From RPQJ01 sp963793005 (GTDB lineage Bacteria; Pseudomonadota; Gammaproteobacteria; Steroidobacterales; Steroidobacteraceae), in contig CAWBYP010000002.1 of the NCBI GenBank assembly GCA_963793005.1, forward strand, positions 434,001 through 498,000: a stretch of DNA of 64,000 nt, read 5' to 3'. Numbering within the stretch: position 1 is the first letter of the stretch; every line of letters starts with the position of its first letter. The position numbers and the translations under genes were made by a program. Shown here piece by piece: positions 1 through 7,252 of the stretch. Below the pieces are notes generated by a model. It was not told the origin of the DNA, made no database searches, and saw only the letters and a list, made by a program, of their open reading frames with translations.

Positions 1-132
1 ACGACCGATATCGTGGAATCGGGCGTTCGCGCCTTCCTCGAGGTCGTCAATCGCATCGAGTCCACCCGCGCATCTGCCGAACGAATCGAGAAGCGCAACG
101 CCGAGGCGGCGGACACCGCTACGACCCCCTGA
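1..132 (+). CDS. leuA: 2-isopropylmalate synthase, C-terminal end (partial)
   Basis: The window opens inside a reading frame that ends at TGA 130-132. The 43 visible residues start TTDIVESGVRAFLEVVNRI. This resembles the end of the leucine-feedback regulatory domain of LeuA, where (T)DTDIVEAS.KA(Y/F)..A(L/I)N is typical. A variable tail rich in Ala, Glu and Thr follows. Gene order supports the call, because leuC starts 23 bases downstream, followed by leuD and leuB. LeuA makes 2-isopropylmalate from 2-oxoisovalerate and acetyl-CoA. Only the end is present, so the family call rests on a short match plus context. Confidence 0.72.
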   Translation, partial: TTDIVESGVRAFLEVVNRIESTRASAERIEKRNAEAADTATTP

Positions 133-155
133 CCGAACCGGCCATCGGAGCCAGA

Positions 156-1559
156 ATGACCGCGAAGACCCTGTTCGAAAAGGTCTGGGAGCGGCACGAA
201 GTCGTGCCGGAGACACCCGACACTCCCGCCGTCCTGTATATCGACCTGCACCTGACGCACGAAGTCACCTCGCCGCAGGCCTTCTCGGTGCTGCGCGGCA
301 GGGGCCTCAAGGTGCGGCGGCCGGATCGAACCCTCGTGACCATGGACCACTCGACGCCAACCGAGACCTCCCAGGTATTTGGTGGCGTGCCGATCGCGCT
401 CGAGTCCGCGGCGAAGCAGGTCCGCCAGCTTGAACTCAACTGCGCGGAATTCGGGCTGGACCTGATCGGCCTGCGCGACGCACGGCGCGGCATCGTGCAT
501 GTCATAGGCCCCGAGCTTGGCGCGACCCAGCCCGGCAAGACCATCGTGTGCGGCGACAGCCACACCAGCACGCACGGTGCGTTCGGCGCGCTGGCGTTTG
601 GAATAGGCACGACGGAGGTCGGGTACGTGCTCGCGACGCAGTGCCTGCTGCAGCGCAAGCCCAGGACACTGGCGATCGAATTTGCCGGCCGGCTAGGCCC
701 GGGCGTGACAGCCAAGGACCTGGTGCTCGCGGTCATCGGGCAGATCGGCGTGAACGGTGGCACCGGCCACGTGATCGAGTTCCGTGGACCGGCCATCGAG
801 GCGATGTCGATGGACGAGCGCATGACGATCTGCAACATGTCCATCGAGGCCGGCGCAAGGGCCGGCATGGTGGCGCCTGACGAAACCACGTTCGCCTACC
901 TCAAGGGCCGTCCGCGCGCCCCGCAGGGCGAGGACTGGAATCGAGCGATCGCCGACTGGCGCACGCTGGCATCCGACCCCGGCGCCGTTTTCAACCGCAC
1001 CGTGCACTTCGACGCCGGGGCGATCGAGCCCATGATCACCTACGGGACCAACCCCGGCATGGTGGTGCCGGTATCCGGCGGGATACCGAACCGTCCGGGC
1101 GATGCCGTGTTCGCGCGCGCACTTTCCTACATGGGCCTCGAGCCGGGCCAGTCGCTGCGCGACCGGCCGGTCCAGGTCGTGTTCATCGGCAGCTGCACCA
1201 ATGCCAGGCTGTCGGACCTCGAACTCGCCGCCCGTGTATTCGCGGGGCACAAGGTGGCACCGGGTGTGCGGGCACTGGTGGTCCCCGGGTCGCAGCAGAT
1301 CAAGCGCGAGGCCGAGGCCCTGGGGCTCGCGAAAATCTTCACGGATGCGGGCGCGGAATGGCGCGAGTCGGGCTGCTCGATGTGCCTCGGCATGAACGGC
1401 GACACCGTTGACTCCGGTCTTTATTGCGTCAGCACCAGCAACCGCAACTTCGAGGGGCGCCAGGGCGCGGGTTCGCGCACCCTGCTCGCAAGCCCGGCGA
1501 CGGCCGCAGCGGCGGCGATCCGGGGCCGCGTCACTGACCCGCGCGAATTCATTCACTGA
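156..1559 (+). CDS. leuC: 3-isopropylmalate dehydratase large subunit
   Basis: The product has 467 residues, the normal LeuC length. It isomerises 2-isopropylmalate to 3-isopropylmalate together with LeuD, using a [4Fe-4S] cluster. Aconitase-superfamily signatures are intact: CGDSHTSTHGAFGALAFGIGT in the first half, one cluster cysteine in FIGSCTNARLSDLE (about residue 347), and the CxxC pair in SGCSMCLGMNGD near residue 407. The start ATG 156 gives MTAKTLFEKVWERHEV, the family N terminus. The gene sits between leuA and leuD, with 6 bases before leuD, so the operon runs leuA-C-D-B. Confidence 0.97.
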   Translation: MTAKTLFEKVWERHEVVPETPDTPAVLYIDLHLTHEVTSPQAFSVLRGRGLKVRRPDRTLVTMDHSTPTETSQVFGGVPIALESAAKQVRQLELNCAEFGLDLIGLRDARRGIVHVIGPELGATQPGKTIVCGDSHTSTHGAFGALAFGIGTTEVGYVLATQCLLQRKPRTLAIEFAGRLGPGVTAKDLVLAVIGQIGVNGGTGHVIEFRGPAIEAMSMDERMTICNMSIEAGARAGMVAPDETTFAYLKGRPRAPQGEDWNRAIADWRTLASDPGAVFNRTVHFDAGAIEPMITYGTNPGMVVPVSGGIPNRPGDAVFARALSYMGLEPGQSLRDRPVQVVFIGSCTNARLSDLELAARVFAGHKVAPGVRALVVPGSQQIKREAEALGLAKIFTDAGAEWRESGCSMCLGMNGDTVDSGLYCVSTSNRNFEGRQGAGSRTLLASPATAAAAAIRGRVTDPREFIH

Positions 1560-1565
1560 GGCCAC

Positions 1566-2141
1566 ATGGATCCGATCAAAGTCATCCGTTCGCGGACGGT
1601 CGTAATGTCGTCCACCAACATCGACACCGACCAGATCATCCCGGCTCGATTCCTCACCACGACCACGCGGGAAGGGCTCGGCGCTGCATTGTTCGCTGAC
1701 CTGCGCAATGCCCCCGACGGCTCCCCGCGCCCCGAGTTCGTGCTGAACCGCCCGGAGTCGCGCGGTTGCCGGATCCTCGTGGCCGGTCGCAACATCGGCT
1801 GCGGCTCCTCGCGCGAGCACGCGCCGTGGGCCCTGCTCGACTACGGTTTCCAGGCTGTCATCAGCACGGAGATCGCGGACATCTTCCGCAGCAACAGCCT
1901 GAAGAACGGCCTGTTGCCGATCGTCGTGGATGAAGCCAGCCACCAGTGGCTGCTGGACAACCCGGGAGCCCCGGTCGAGATCGACCTGCCCGCCTCGGTC
2001 CTGCGACTTCCCGACGGCCGGGAGACAGCCTTTCCGGTCGAGCCATTTGCCCGCTACTGCCTGATGAACGGTGTCGATGAACTCGGCTACCTGCTCGGCC
2101 AGGCCAGCGCAATTGCAGCCTACGAGAGCCAGCACACATGA
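1566..2141 (+). CDS. leuD: 3-isopropylmalate dehydratase small subunit
   Basis: The product has 191 residues and is the swivelling small subunit that pairs with LeuC. The motif STNIDTDQIIPARFL near the N terminus and GCGSSREHAPWAL in the middle are the classic substrate-loop signatures. It is slightly shorter than the roughly 200 residues of E. coli LeuD, but both conserved blocks and the C-terminal domain are present. Its stop overlaps the leuB start by 4 bases (ATGA), which indicates translational coupling in the leu operon. Confidence 0.96.
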   Translation: MDPIKVIRSRTVVMSSTNIDTDQIIPARFLTTTTREGLGAALFADLRNAPDGSPRPEFVLNRPESRGCRILVAGRNIGCGSSREHAPWALLDYGFQAVISTEIADIFRSNSLKNGLLPIVVDEASHQWLLDNPGAPVEIDLPASVLRLPDGRETAFPVEPFARYCLMNGVDELGYLLGQASAIAAYESQHT

Positions 2142-3208
2142 AAGCACGCATCACGGTGCTGGCCGGCGACGGCATTGGTCCCGAAGTCACGGCAGCGGCG
2201 GTGCGGGTACTCGAATCCGTGGCAGGCGCATTCGGTCACGAGTTCGAGTTTGTCGAGGCCCTGATCGGGGGCGCCGCCATCGACGCGAGCGGCTCGCCGC
2301 TGCCGCCGCGCACCGTGGACGCCTGTCGCAGCTGCGATGCAGTACTGCTCGGCGCCGTGGGCGGGCCCAAGTGGTCGGACCCATCGGCCCGGGTCCGGCC
2401 CGAGCAGGGTCTGCTGGAGCTGCGCCGGACGCTGGGGCTGTTCGCCAACCTGCGCCCTGTCCGGACGCTGGAGTCGGTGCTCGATGTCTCACCGCTGAAG
2501 GCAGAGGTCATCTCGGGCGTCGACATCATGGTCGTGCGTGAACTCACCGGCGGGATCTATTTCGGTCGCAAGAGCCGAACGGCCCTCGAGGCCGAGGACG
2601 TGTGTTCCTATTCCGCAAGTGAGATCGAACGCGTAACCCGCACTGCTGGCCGCCTGGCCATGCAGCGCAAGCGCCGCATCGTCTCCGTCGACAAGGCGAA
2701 CGTGCTGGAGACCTCGCGGCTGTGGCGCTCGGTCGTGGAGCGCGTGATTTCGGAGGAGTTTCCCGAGGTCTCGCTGGAGCACATGCTGGTCGATGCCGCG
2801 GCCATGCACCTGCTGCTGCGGCCGACCTCGTTCGACGTGCTGCTGACCGAGAACATGTTCGGCGACATCCTGACCGACGAGGCGTCGATGCTGGCGGGGT
2901 CGCTCGGGCTGCTTCCCTCTGCGTCGCTTGGGGACGGAAGTGTCGGCCTCTATGAACCGATCCACGGGTCGGCGCCCGACATCGCGGGCCGCGGCATCGC
3001 AAATCCCTGCGGCACGATCCTTAGCAGCGCGATGCTGCTGCGGTACTCACTCGGTCTCGAGCGCGAGGCGGCGACGGTAGAGGCCGCGGTCGAGTCGGCC
3101 CTGTCCGCGGGCCTGCGGACCGCCGACATCGCCCGCAAGGGGCAGCCGCCGATCGGCACCGAAGCGGTTGCTGACGCGATAATTGAGCGAATTTTAACGG
3201 TACATTAA
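2138..3208 (+). CDS. leuB: 3-isopropylmalate dehydrogenase
   Basis: The product has 356 residues and oxidatively decarboxylates 3-isopropylmalate to 2-oxoisocaproate, the NAD-dependent third step of the leucine branch. It opens with ITVLAGDGIGPEVTAAAVRVL. It also has the substrate-binding RPVRTLESV region, the VRELTGGIYFG block, and the metal-binding aspartates in NMFGDILTDEASMLAGSLGLLPSASL. The cofactor-loop motif GLYEPIHGSAPDIAG is intact. It is the last gene of the leu operon. Its end enters an AT-rich non-coding stretch before the terminator at 3447-3479. Confidence 0.97.
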   Translation: MKARITVLAGDGIGPEVTAAAVRVLESVAGAFGHEFEFVEALIGGAAIDASGSPLPPRTVDACRSCDAVLLGAVGGPKWSDPSARVRPEQGLLELRRTLGLFANLRPVRTLESVLDVSPLKAEVISGVDIMVVRELTGGIYFGRKSRTALEAEDVCSYSASEIERVTRTAGRLAMQRKRRIVSVDKANVLETSRLWRSVVERVISEEFPEVSLEHMLVDAAAMHLLLRPTSFDVLLTENMFGDILTDEASMLAGSLGLLPSASLGDGSVGLYEPIHGSAPDIAGRGIANPCGTILSSAMLLRYSLGLEREAATVEAAVESALSAGLRTADIARKGQPPIGTEAVADAIIERILTVH

Positions 3209-3317
3209 CATGTTAAAAAACAATACGTTACAATATTATTAACAGAAGATGGATAAAGATTCCGGCTCCGCACGGCACTGACTGGAAAACCATGTGCATG
3301 CCCCGGAAAACCGGAGC

Positions 3318-3479
3318 TATACTGCGCGTCCGCAGACGGCTCCGACCGACCGAACCGCCGGACAGAGTCGCCAGAACATCGATCGTGTAGGACTTGAGTC
3401 GGGTTAGTCATTGCCTCAAGGAATGAGGCACTCTTGTCCTGTCGCGAAAGGCCGGCATCACTGCCGGCCTTTCTTTTTT
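3318..3479 (+). ncRNA. possible 3' UTR-derived small RNA downstream of leuB
   Basis: Between leuB and the convergent metB lie 298 bases with no gene. They hold an AT-rich patch (3185-3260), a TATACT hexamer (3318-3323) without a clear -35, a 6-bp hairpin with arms TGCCTC/GAGGCA (3412-3417 and 3425-3430), and then the strong terminator at 3447-3479. A hairpin followed by an unpaired stretch and an intrinsic terminator is the usual shape of a small RNA. It could equally be just the tail of the leu mRNA. The transcription start is a guess. Confidence 0.22.
3447..3479 (+). terminator. intrinsic terminator of the leu operon
   Basis: A perfect 10-bp stem, AAAGGCCGGC (3447-3456) against GCCGGCCTTT (3463-3472), has a 6-base loop and is followed by CTTTTTT on the + strand. 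It is a textbook Rho-independent terminator for leuB. On the other strand the stem lacks a run of T, so it should stop metB transcription less well. Confidence 0.9.
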
Positions 3480-3506
3480 GAGCATTGCCCGGGTTGCCAG
3501 CGGCGT

Positions 3507-4673
3507 TCAAGCCGCGCGGCCCGCAGCTGCCAGTCCCTTCTCCAGGTCGGCAACCAGGTCCACGCCTTCCTCGATACCGATCGAAAGCCTGAGCAAGGTC
3601 TCCGAGATACCGGCGCGCTCGCGCGCCGCGGCGTCCATTGCCGCATGCGTCATGCTGGCCGGGTGCGCGACCAGGCTTTCCACCCCACCCAGGGACTCGG
3701 CCAGTGAGAACAACTCGAGGGAGCCAAGCAGCGCCTTGACGTTGTCGACCGTGCCCTTCAGCTCGAAACTCGCCATCGCGCCATACCCGCTCTGCTGGGC
3801 GCTTGCGATCGCGTGGCCAGGGTGCGACTCGAGCCCCGGGTAATAGACTTTCGATACCGCCGGGTGGCGGGCCAGCAGTTCGACGACCTGCGCGGTGTTC
3901 TCGCCGTGGGCACGCATGCGGGCGTGAAGGGTGCGCATTCCGCGCAGCGTCAGGTAGCTGTCGAACGGGGCGCCCGTCACGCCGGTGCAGTTGGCCCACC
4001 ACGCAAGTTGCTCGTGCAGCTCTCGCCTGGCTGCGACGACGGCGCCGCCGACCACGTCGCTGTGGCCGTTCAGGTACTTGGTGGTCGAGTGCACGACCAC
4101 GTCGGCACCAAGTGCGATCGGCCTCTGCCACACCGGCGAGAGGAACGTATTGTCGGCGACCACCAGCGCGCCGGCCTCGTGCGCTGCCGCCGCTGCAGCG
4201 GCCAGGTCCACTATCCTGAGCAGCGGATTGCTCGGTGTCTCGATCCAGACCAGTGCAGGCTTGATTGCCAGCGCGGCGCCAAGCGCGCCCTGGTCCTGGA
4301 ATTCGACGAAACGCACGTCCAGCGAGCCACGCTCGCGGAGTGCGTTGAAGAGCCGGTAGGTGCCGCCGTAGCAATCGTGCGGGACCACCGCCACCTGGCC
4401 CGGCCGGAACAGCTGGGTGACCAGCGAGACCGCGGCCATCCCTGAGGAGGTGACGACCGCGCCCGCCCCTCCTTCCAGGTCGGCCAGCGCGTCGGCCAGC
4501 GCGTCGCGCGTGGGGTTGCCGGACCGCGAGTAGTCGTATGCGCGCTTCTCGCCGAAGCCCGCGAACGCGAACGTGGAAGTCAGGTGGATCGGCGGCACCA
4601 CGGCCCCGAACTGCGTATCGGATTCCAGCGCCGCGCGCACCGTGCGGGTCTTCTGCGTCGTTTTTTTGCTCAT
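3507..4673 (-). CDS. metB: cystathionine gamma-synthase family enzyme (O-acylhomoserine sulfhydrylase/CGS)
   Basis: The product has 388 residues and is a PLP enzyme of the Cys/Met metabolism family. It joins O-succinyl- or O-acetylhomoserine to cysteine (cystathionine) or sulfide. Visible marks are YDYSRSGNPTRDALADALADLEGG, the phosphate-binding TSSGMAAVS, the cofactor aspartate in VVADNTFLSP, the Schiff-base lysine in VVHSTTKYLNGHSD, and the C-terminal SLGGVESLVAHPASMTHAAM. ATG 4673 (MSKKTTQKT) was chosen because it lies 2 bases after the metX stop; upstream in-frame sequence is metX. It shares a SAM-riboswitch-controlled unit with metX. Sequence alone does not separate MetB from MetZ or MetY chemistry. 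Confidence 0.9.
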   Translation of the reverse strand: MSKKTTQKTRTVRAALESDTQFGAVVPPIHLTSTFAFAGFGEKRAYDYSRSGNPTRDALADALADLEGGAGAVVTSSGMAAVSLVTQLFRPGQVAVVPHDCYGGTYRLFNALRERGSLDVRFVEFQDQGALGAALAIKPALVWIETPSNPLLRIVDLAAAAAAAHEAGALVVADNTFLSPVWQRPIALGADVVVHSTTKYLNGHSDVVGGAVVAARRELHEQLAWWANCTGVTGAPFDSYLTLRGMRTLHARMRAHGENTAQVVELLARHPAVSKVYYPGLESHPGHAIASAQQSGYGAMASFELKGTVDNVKALLGSLELFSLAESLGGVESLVAHPASMTHAAMDAAARERAGISETLLRLSIGIEEGVDLVADLEKGLAAAGRAA

Positions 4674-4675
4674 TT

Positions 4676-5704
4676 TCAGTCCAGGGCTTGCGCGAACACG
4701 TCGCGCAGCACGTCGGTCTCCTTCAGGAATGCGTCGTGGCCATAAAGCGAACTGATCTCGACCAGCCGGCAATTGCCTGCCAGGCGGTCGCGCAGTTCGC
4801 GCATGTCGGAAAGCGGCACCAGCTGGTCCTCCACCACGGCGACCAGAGTCACGGGCACGTTGATTGCCGCCGGATCGACGCGATGAAGGTCGATCGACTC
4901 GGACAGGCAGACGAAGGCCTCGGGCCGGTACTGTGCCGCATAGGCCTCACCGCGCGCAAAGAGGTAGGACTCCACCGGAAACCGGAAGCCTGCTGTTGTC
5001 TGCTCCGGAGGGCCGGAAAAACGCTCGTCGAATTCGCGTGCCGAGCGGTAGGTTGCCATGGCAAGCGCACGCGCGAATGCCAGGCCACGCTGCCCCTCGC
5101 CATGGCCGAGTGCATAGCGCACGAACGCGCGCTGCACGCTGCGCCAGGCCGTGGACATCGGGTGCGTCCGGTGCGCGGCGCTGATCACGACTGCGTGCCG
5201 CAATTGCGCCGGATGCCGCTCGGCGAGCGCCAGCGCCACCATTCCGCCGTAGGAGGCACCGACGCAACCGTGCAACTGCTCGATGCCGAGATGGCCCATC
5301 AGGCCCGCGATCATCGCCGCCTGGTCATAGGCGCTGACGGTCGGAAAGGCCTCACCTGCCCCGGGGCCCGTGGTCGAGTGGCTGCCGCCAAGGAAGTCGA
5401 TGCCGAGCACCCGGTATCGGTCGGTATCCAGCGCCCTGCCCGGCCCGATGCTTTCTTCCCACCAGCCGACGGGCTCGCCCGGCAGGCCGAACACGTGCCG
5501 CCCAGCCGAGATGCCACCGAGGACCGCGACCACCGGCGCCCCTGCTCGGCCGGCCAGGCGGTAGGCGACGTCGACGGCCCCGAGACCGCCGCCGAAATGC
5601 AGCGGGAACGTACCTGCGAGCCGCTGCACGGCGCTCACGCACTCGTACCCATCGGGTACTGTTCCGACGGGCAAACTCGAATCAACTGCAGCACTGGGCG
5701 ACAT
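4676..5704 (-). CDS. metX: homoserine O-acyltransferase (MetX, alpha/beta hydrolase fold)
   Basis: The product has 342 residues and activates homoserine by O-acylation (acetyl or succinyl), the committing step to methionine. The alpha/beta hydrolase triad is readable: nucleophile Ser151 in GASYGGMVAL, Asp293 in VVEDQLVP and His323 in YGHDAFLKE. In Xanthomonas-type bacteria such MetX proteins use succinyl-CoA; which acyl donor is used here cannot be read directly. ATG 5704 (MSPSAAV) has GGAG about 11 bases upstream. The frame is open further upstream but would run into the riboswitch leader. metB follows after 2 bases. Confidence 0.88.
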   Translation of the reverse strand: MSPSAAVDSSLPVGTVPDGYECVSAVQRLAGTFPLHFGGGLGAVDVAYRLAGRAGAPVVAVLGGISAGRHVFGLPGEPVGWWEESIGPGRALDTDRYRVLGIDFLGGSHSTTGPGAGEAFPTVSAYDQAAMIAGLMGHLGIEQLHGCVGASYGGMVALALAERHPAQLRHAVVISAAHRTHPMSTAWRSVQRAFVRYALGHGEGQRGLAFARALAMATYRSAREFDERFSGPPEQTTAGFRFPVESYLFARGEAYAAQYRPEAFVCLSESIDLHRVDPAAINVPVTLVAVVEDQLVPLSDMRELRDRLAGNCRLVEISSLYGHDAFLKETDVLRDVFAQALD

Positions 5705-5795
5705 GTCGCGAACGCACTCCATCGGCGACCCGTCTATGGGCCGCCCGGCAAGCTTCGAGACTCGCGTGGAGCACGATGGTCGCCACGACCGACAT

Positions 5796-5813
5796 CCCCG
5801 GCAGGAACCGGGG
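5796..5813 (-). other. hairpin between riboswitch and metX, possible expression platform
   Basis: A 6-bp stem CCCCGG/CCGGGG with a 6-base loop lies just 3' of the riboswitch aptamer and about 90 bases before the metX start. It has no following T run, so simple transcription termination is not obvious. Control could act on translation or through Rho. Confidence 0.3.
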
Positions 5814-5827
5814 CAGCTTCGCGGCAA

Positions 5828-5937
5828 CTCATCTGTCGGTGGACCGTGTCCCCGTGGAGTTGGCACCTTTTCGGGCGGGTTGGTCCCGACGGTTGCCCCG
5901 GCTTCAAAGGGCCATTCCCTCAGCCGGTCTCGATGAG
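5828..5937 (-). promoter_or_regulatory. SAM-I (S-box) riboswitch upstream of metX
   Basis: Read on the minus strand, the element starts and ends with complementary P1 arms CTCATC (5937-5932) and GATGAG (5833-5828). Between them lie the S-box core blocks in order: GAGGGAATGGCCC, GAAGCCGGGGCAACC and AAGGTGCCAACTCC. These match the SAM-I core (GAGGGA..GGCCC, GAA.CC.GGCAACC, GGTGC.AA.TCC). It sits 123 bases before the metX start codon and directly after a good promoter. High SAM should therefore shut off metX-metB. Length (110 nt) and element order are standard; the call is confident even without a covariance-model search. Confidence 0.93.
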
Positions 5938-5944
5938 CGCGCGA

Positions 5945-5974
5945 AGTTTAGGTGGCGCCGGCTCGGAGCGTCAA
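5945..5974 (-). promoter_or_regulatory. promoter of the metX-metB leader
   Basis: On the minus strand, TTGACG (5974-5969) and TAAACT (5950-5945) are separated by 18 bases. Initiation about 7 bases further on would place the first transcribed base just before the riboswitch P1 arm. This agrees well with the start of the aptamer at 5937. Confidence 0.72.
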
Positions 5975-5984
5975 GGCACCGGGC

Positions 5985-6013
5985 TTGCCCCGGTCGGGAC
6001 GATGTATTAATGT
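5985..6013 (+). promoter_or_regulatory. candidate his operon promoter
   Basis: TTGCCC (5985-5990) and TAATGT (6008-6013) are spaced by 17 bases and face the his genes. The -10 hexamer overlaps the palindrome at 6009-6032, as expected if a repressor bound there blocks initiation. The match is moderate. Confidence 0.4.
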
Positions 6014-6032
6014 AGTAGCACGTTATTACATT
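6009..6032 (+). promoter_or_regulatory. palindromic operator in front of the TrpR-like his regulator
   Basis: A 24-bp inverted repeat has arms AATGTAGTAGCA and CGTTATTACATT, with 9 of 12 positions pairing and the outer six bases perfect. It lies 11 bases before the ATG of the TrpR-family gene. The GTA.TA spacing resembles the half-sites of Trp repressor operators. Autoregulation of the whole his operon by its first gene is the simplest reading; this is inference. Confidence 0.6.
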
Positions 6033-6042
6033 GGACCACCCC

Positions 6043-6351
6043 ATGAAGACCCATCGCGGCATCTCGCAGCGGCAGGAAGCCGCCGCTGAACGCTCGCTGT
6101 ACCAGGCCGTGCTGACGCTTCGCTCCATCGAGGAGTGCCGCGACTTCTTCCGCGACCTGTGCACGCCGGCCGAGCTGCAGGCCCTGACCGACCGCTGGAA
6201 CGTAGTCGGGCTTCTGCAACAGGGCATTCCCTATCGCGAGATCCACCGGGTAAGCGGCGTGAGCGTCACGACAATCGGTCGGGTCGCGCGCTACCTGGGC
6301 GCCGGCAACGGCGGCTATGCCCTGGCCGCCCGGCGACTCACGGAGCGTTGA
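6043..6351 (+). CDS. TrpR-like (YerC/YecD-type) regulator heading the his operon
   Basis: The product has 102 residues and matches the Trp-repressor superfamily. It has an N-terminal helix bundle with LRSIEECRDFFRDLCTPAELQALTDRWNVVGLL, then a helix-turn-helix, GIPYREIHRVSGVSVTTIGRVARYL. The YerC/YecD branch of this family is often found beside hisG and is thought to repress histidine genes. ATG 6043 is preferred over TTG 6031 because the TTG lies inside the operator palindrome. Only one base separates its stop from hisG, so it is the first gene of the his operon. The ligand, histidine or a phosphoribosyl intermediate, is unknown. Confidence 0.85.
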   Translation: MKTHRGISQRQEAAAERSLYQAVLTLRSIEECRDFFRDLCTPAELQALTDRWNVVGLLQQGIPYREIHRVSGVSVTTIGRVARYLGAGNGGYALAARRLTER

Positions 6352-6352
6352 C

Positions 6353-7252
6353 ATGGAAAGAACCCAGCGCCTGCGCATCGCGATCCAGAAATCCGGGCGG
6401 CTCACCGAGAATTCGCTGGACCTTCTGGAGCGTTGCGGCCTCAAGTACAGCCGCGGCAAGGACCAGCTGATGTGCTACGGGGAGAACATGCCGCTCGACG
6501 TGCTGTTCGTCCGCGACGACGACATCCCCGACCTGGTCCAGGAAGACGTCTGCGACCTCGGCATCGTCGGGATCAACGTCATCGACGAGAAGCGGCTGGC
6601 GATGTCGGCGCGCGGTACCGAGCCACGCTTCGAACTCGTGCAGCGCATGGACTTCGGGCGCTGCCGGCTGTCCATTGCGGTGCCGGACGACTATCCGTAC
6701 CAGGGCCTGCAGAGCATTGCCGGGCGGCGCATCGCAACGACCTATCCGAACACGCTCGCGCGCTTCCTGCGCGAGAATTCGCTCGAGGCCGAGATCGTGA
6801 CCCTGTCCGGGGCCGTCGAAATCGCCCCGCGCCTCGGCCGTGCCGACCTGATCTGCGACCTGGTGTCAACCGGGTCCACGCTCTCGGCCAACCACCTCCG
6901 GGAAGTCACGACAGTGCTCGAGAGCGAAGCCGCGCTGATTCGCACGCCGGTGCCCCTGCCGGACGAAAAAGCCGACTGGGTGCGCCGGTTGCTGCTGCGC
7001 ATCGACGGCGTGCAGCAGGTTCGCGAGAGCAAGTACATCATGCTGCACGCGCCCCGCTCGGCGCTTGCAGAAATCAGGAAGCTGTTGCCGGGCAGCGAAT
7101 CCCCGACAGTCATCCCGCTCGAGGGGCCAGGCAACAAGGTTGCCATCCACGCCGTGTGCCGCGAGAACGTATTCTGGGAGACCCTCGAGAGCCTCAAGGC
7201 GGCCGGAGCCAGCGCGGTGCTGGTCCTGCCGGTGGAGAAGATGCTGGCATGA
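6353..7252 (+). CDS. hisG: ATP phosphoribosyltransferase (long form)
   Basis: The product has 299 residues, the long HisG form that carries its own ACT-like regulatory domain and needs no HisZ. It condenses ATP and PRPP, the feedback-controlled first step of histidine synthesis. Recognisable parts are IAIQKSGRLTENSLDLLERCGL, RDDDIPDLVQEDVCDLGIVGINV, ATTYPNTLARFL and LICDLVSTGSTLSANHLREV, with the C-terminal block ESPTVIPLEG. The ATG at 6353 gives MERTQRLRIAIQKSGRL, like E. coli. Its stop overlaps hisD by 4 bases. Confidence 0.97.
   Translation: MERTQRLRIAIQKSGRLTENSLDLLERCGLKYSRGKDQLMCYGENMPLDVLFVRDDDIPDLVQEDVCDLGIVGINVIDEKRLAMSARGTEPRFELVQRMDFGRCRLSIAVPDDYPYQGLQSIAGRRIATTYPNTLARFLRENSLEAEIVTLSGAVEIAPRLGRADLICDLVSTGSTLSANHLREVTTVLESEAALIRTPVPLPDEKADWVRRLLLRIDGVQQVRESKYIMLHAPRSALAEIRKLLPGSESPTVIPLEGPGNKVAIHAVCRENVFWETLESLKAAGASAVLVLPVEKMLA

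Noticed and set aside
3205..4374. 389-codon minus-strand frame reaching the leuB end
   Set aside because: It overlaps metB in another frame, has no family features and crosses the terminator.
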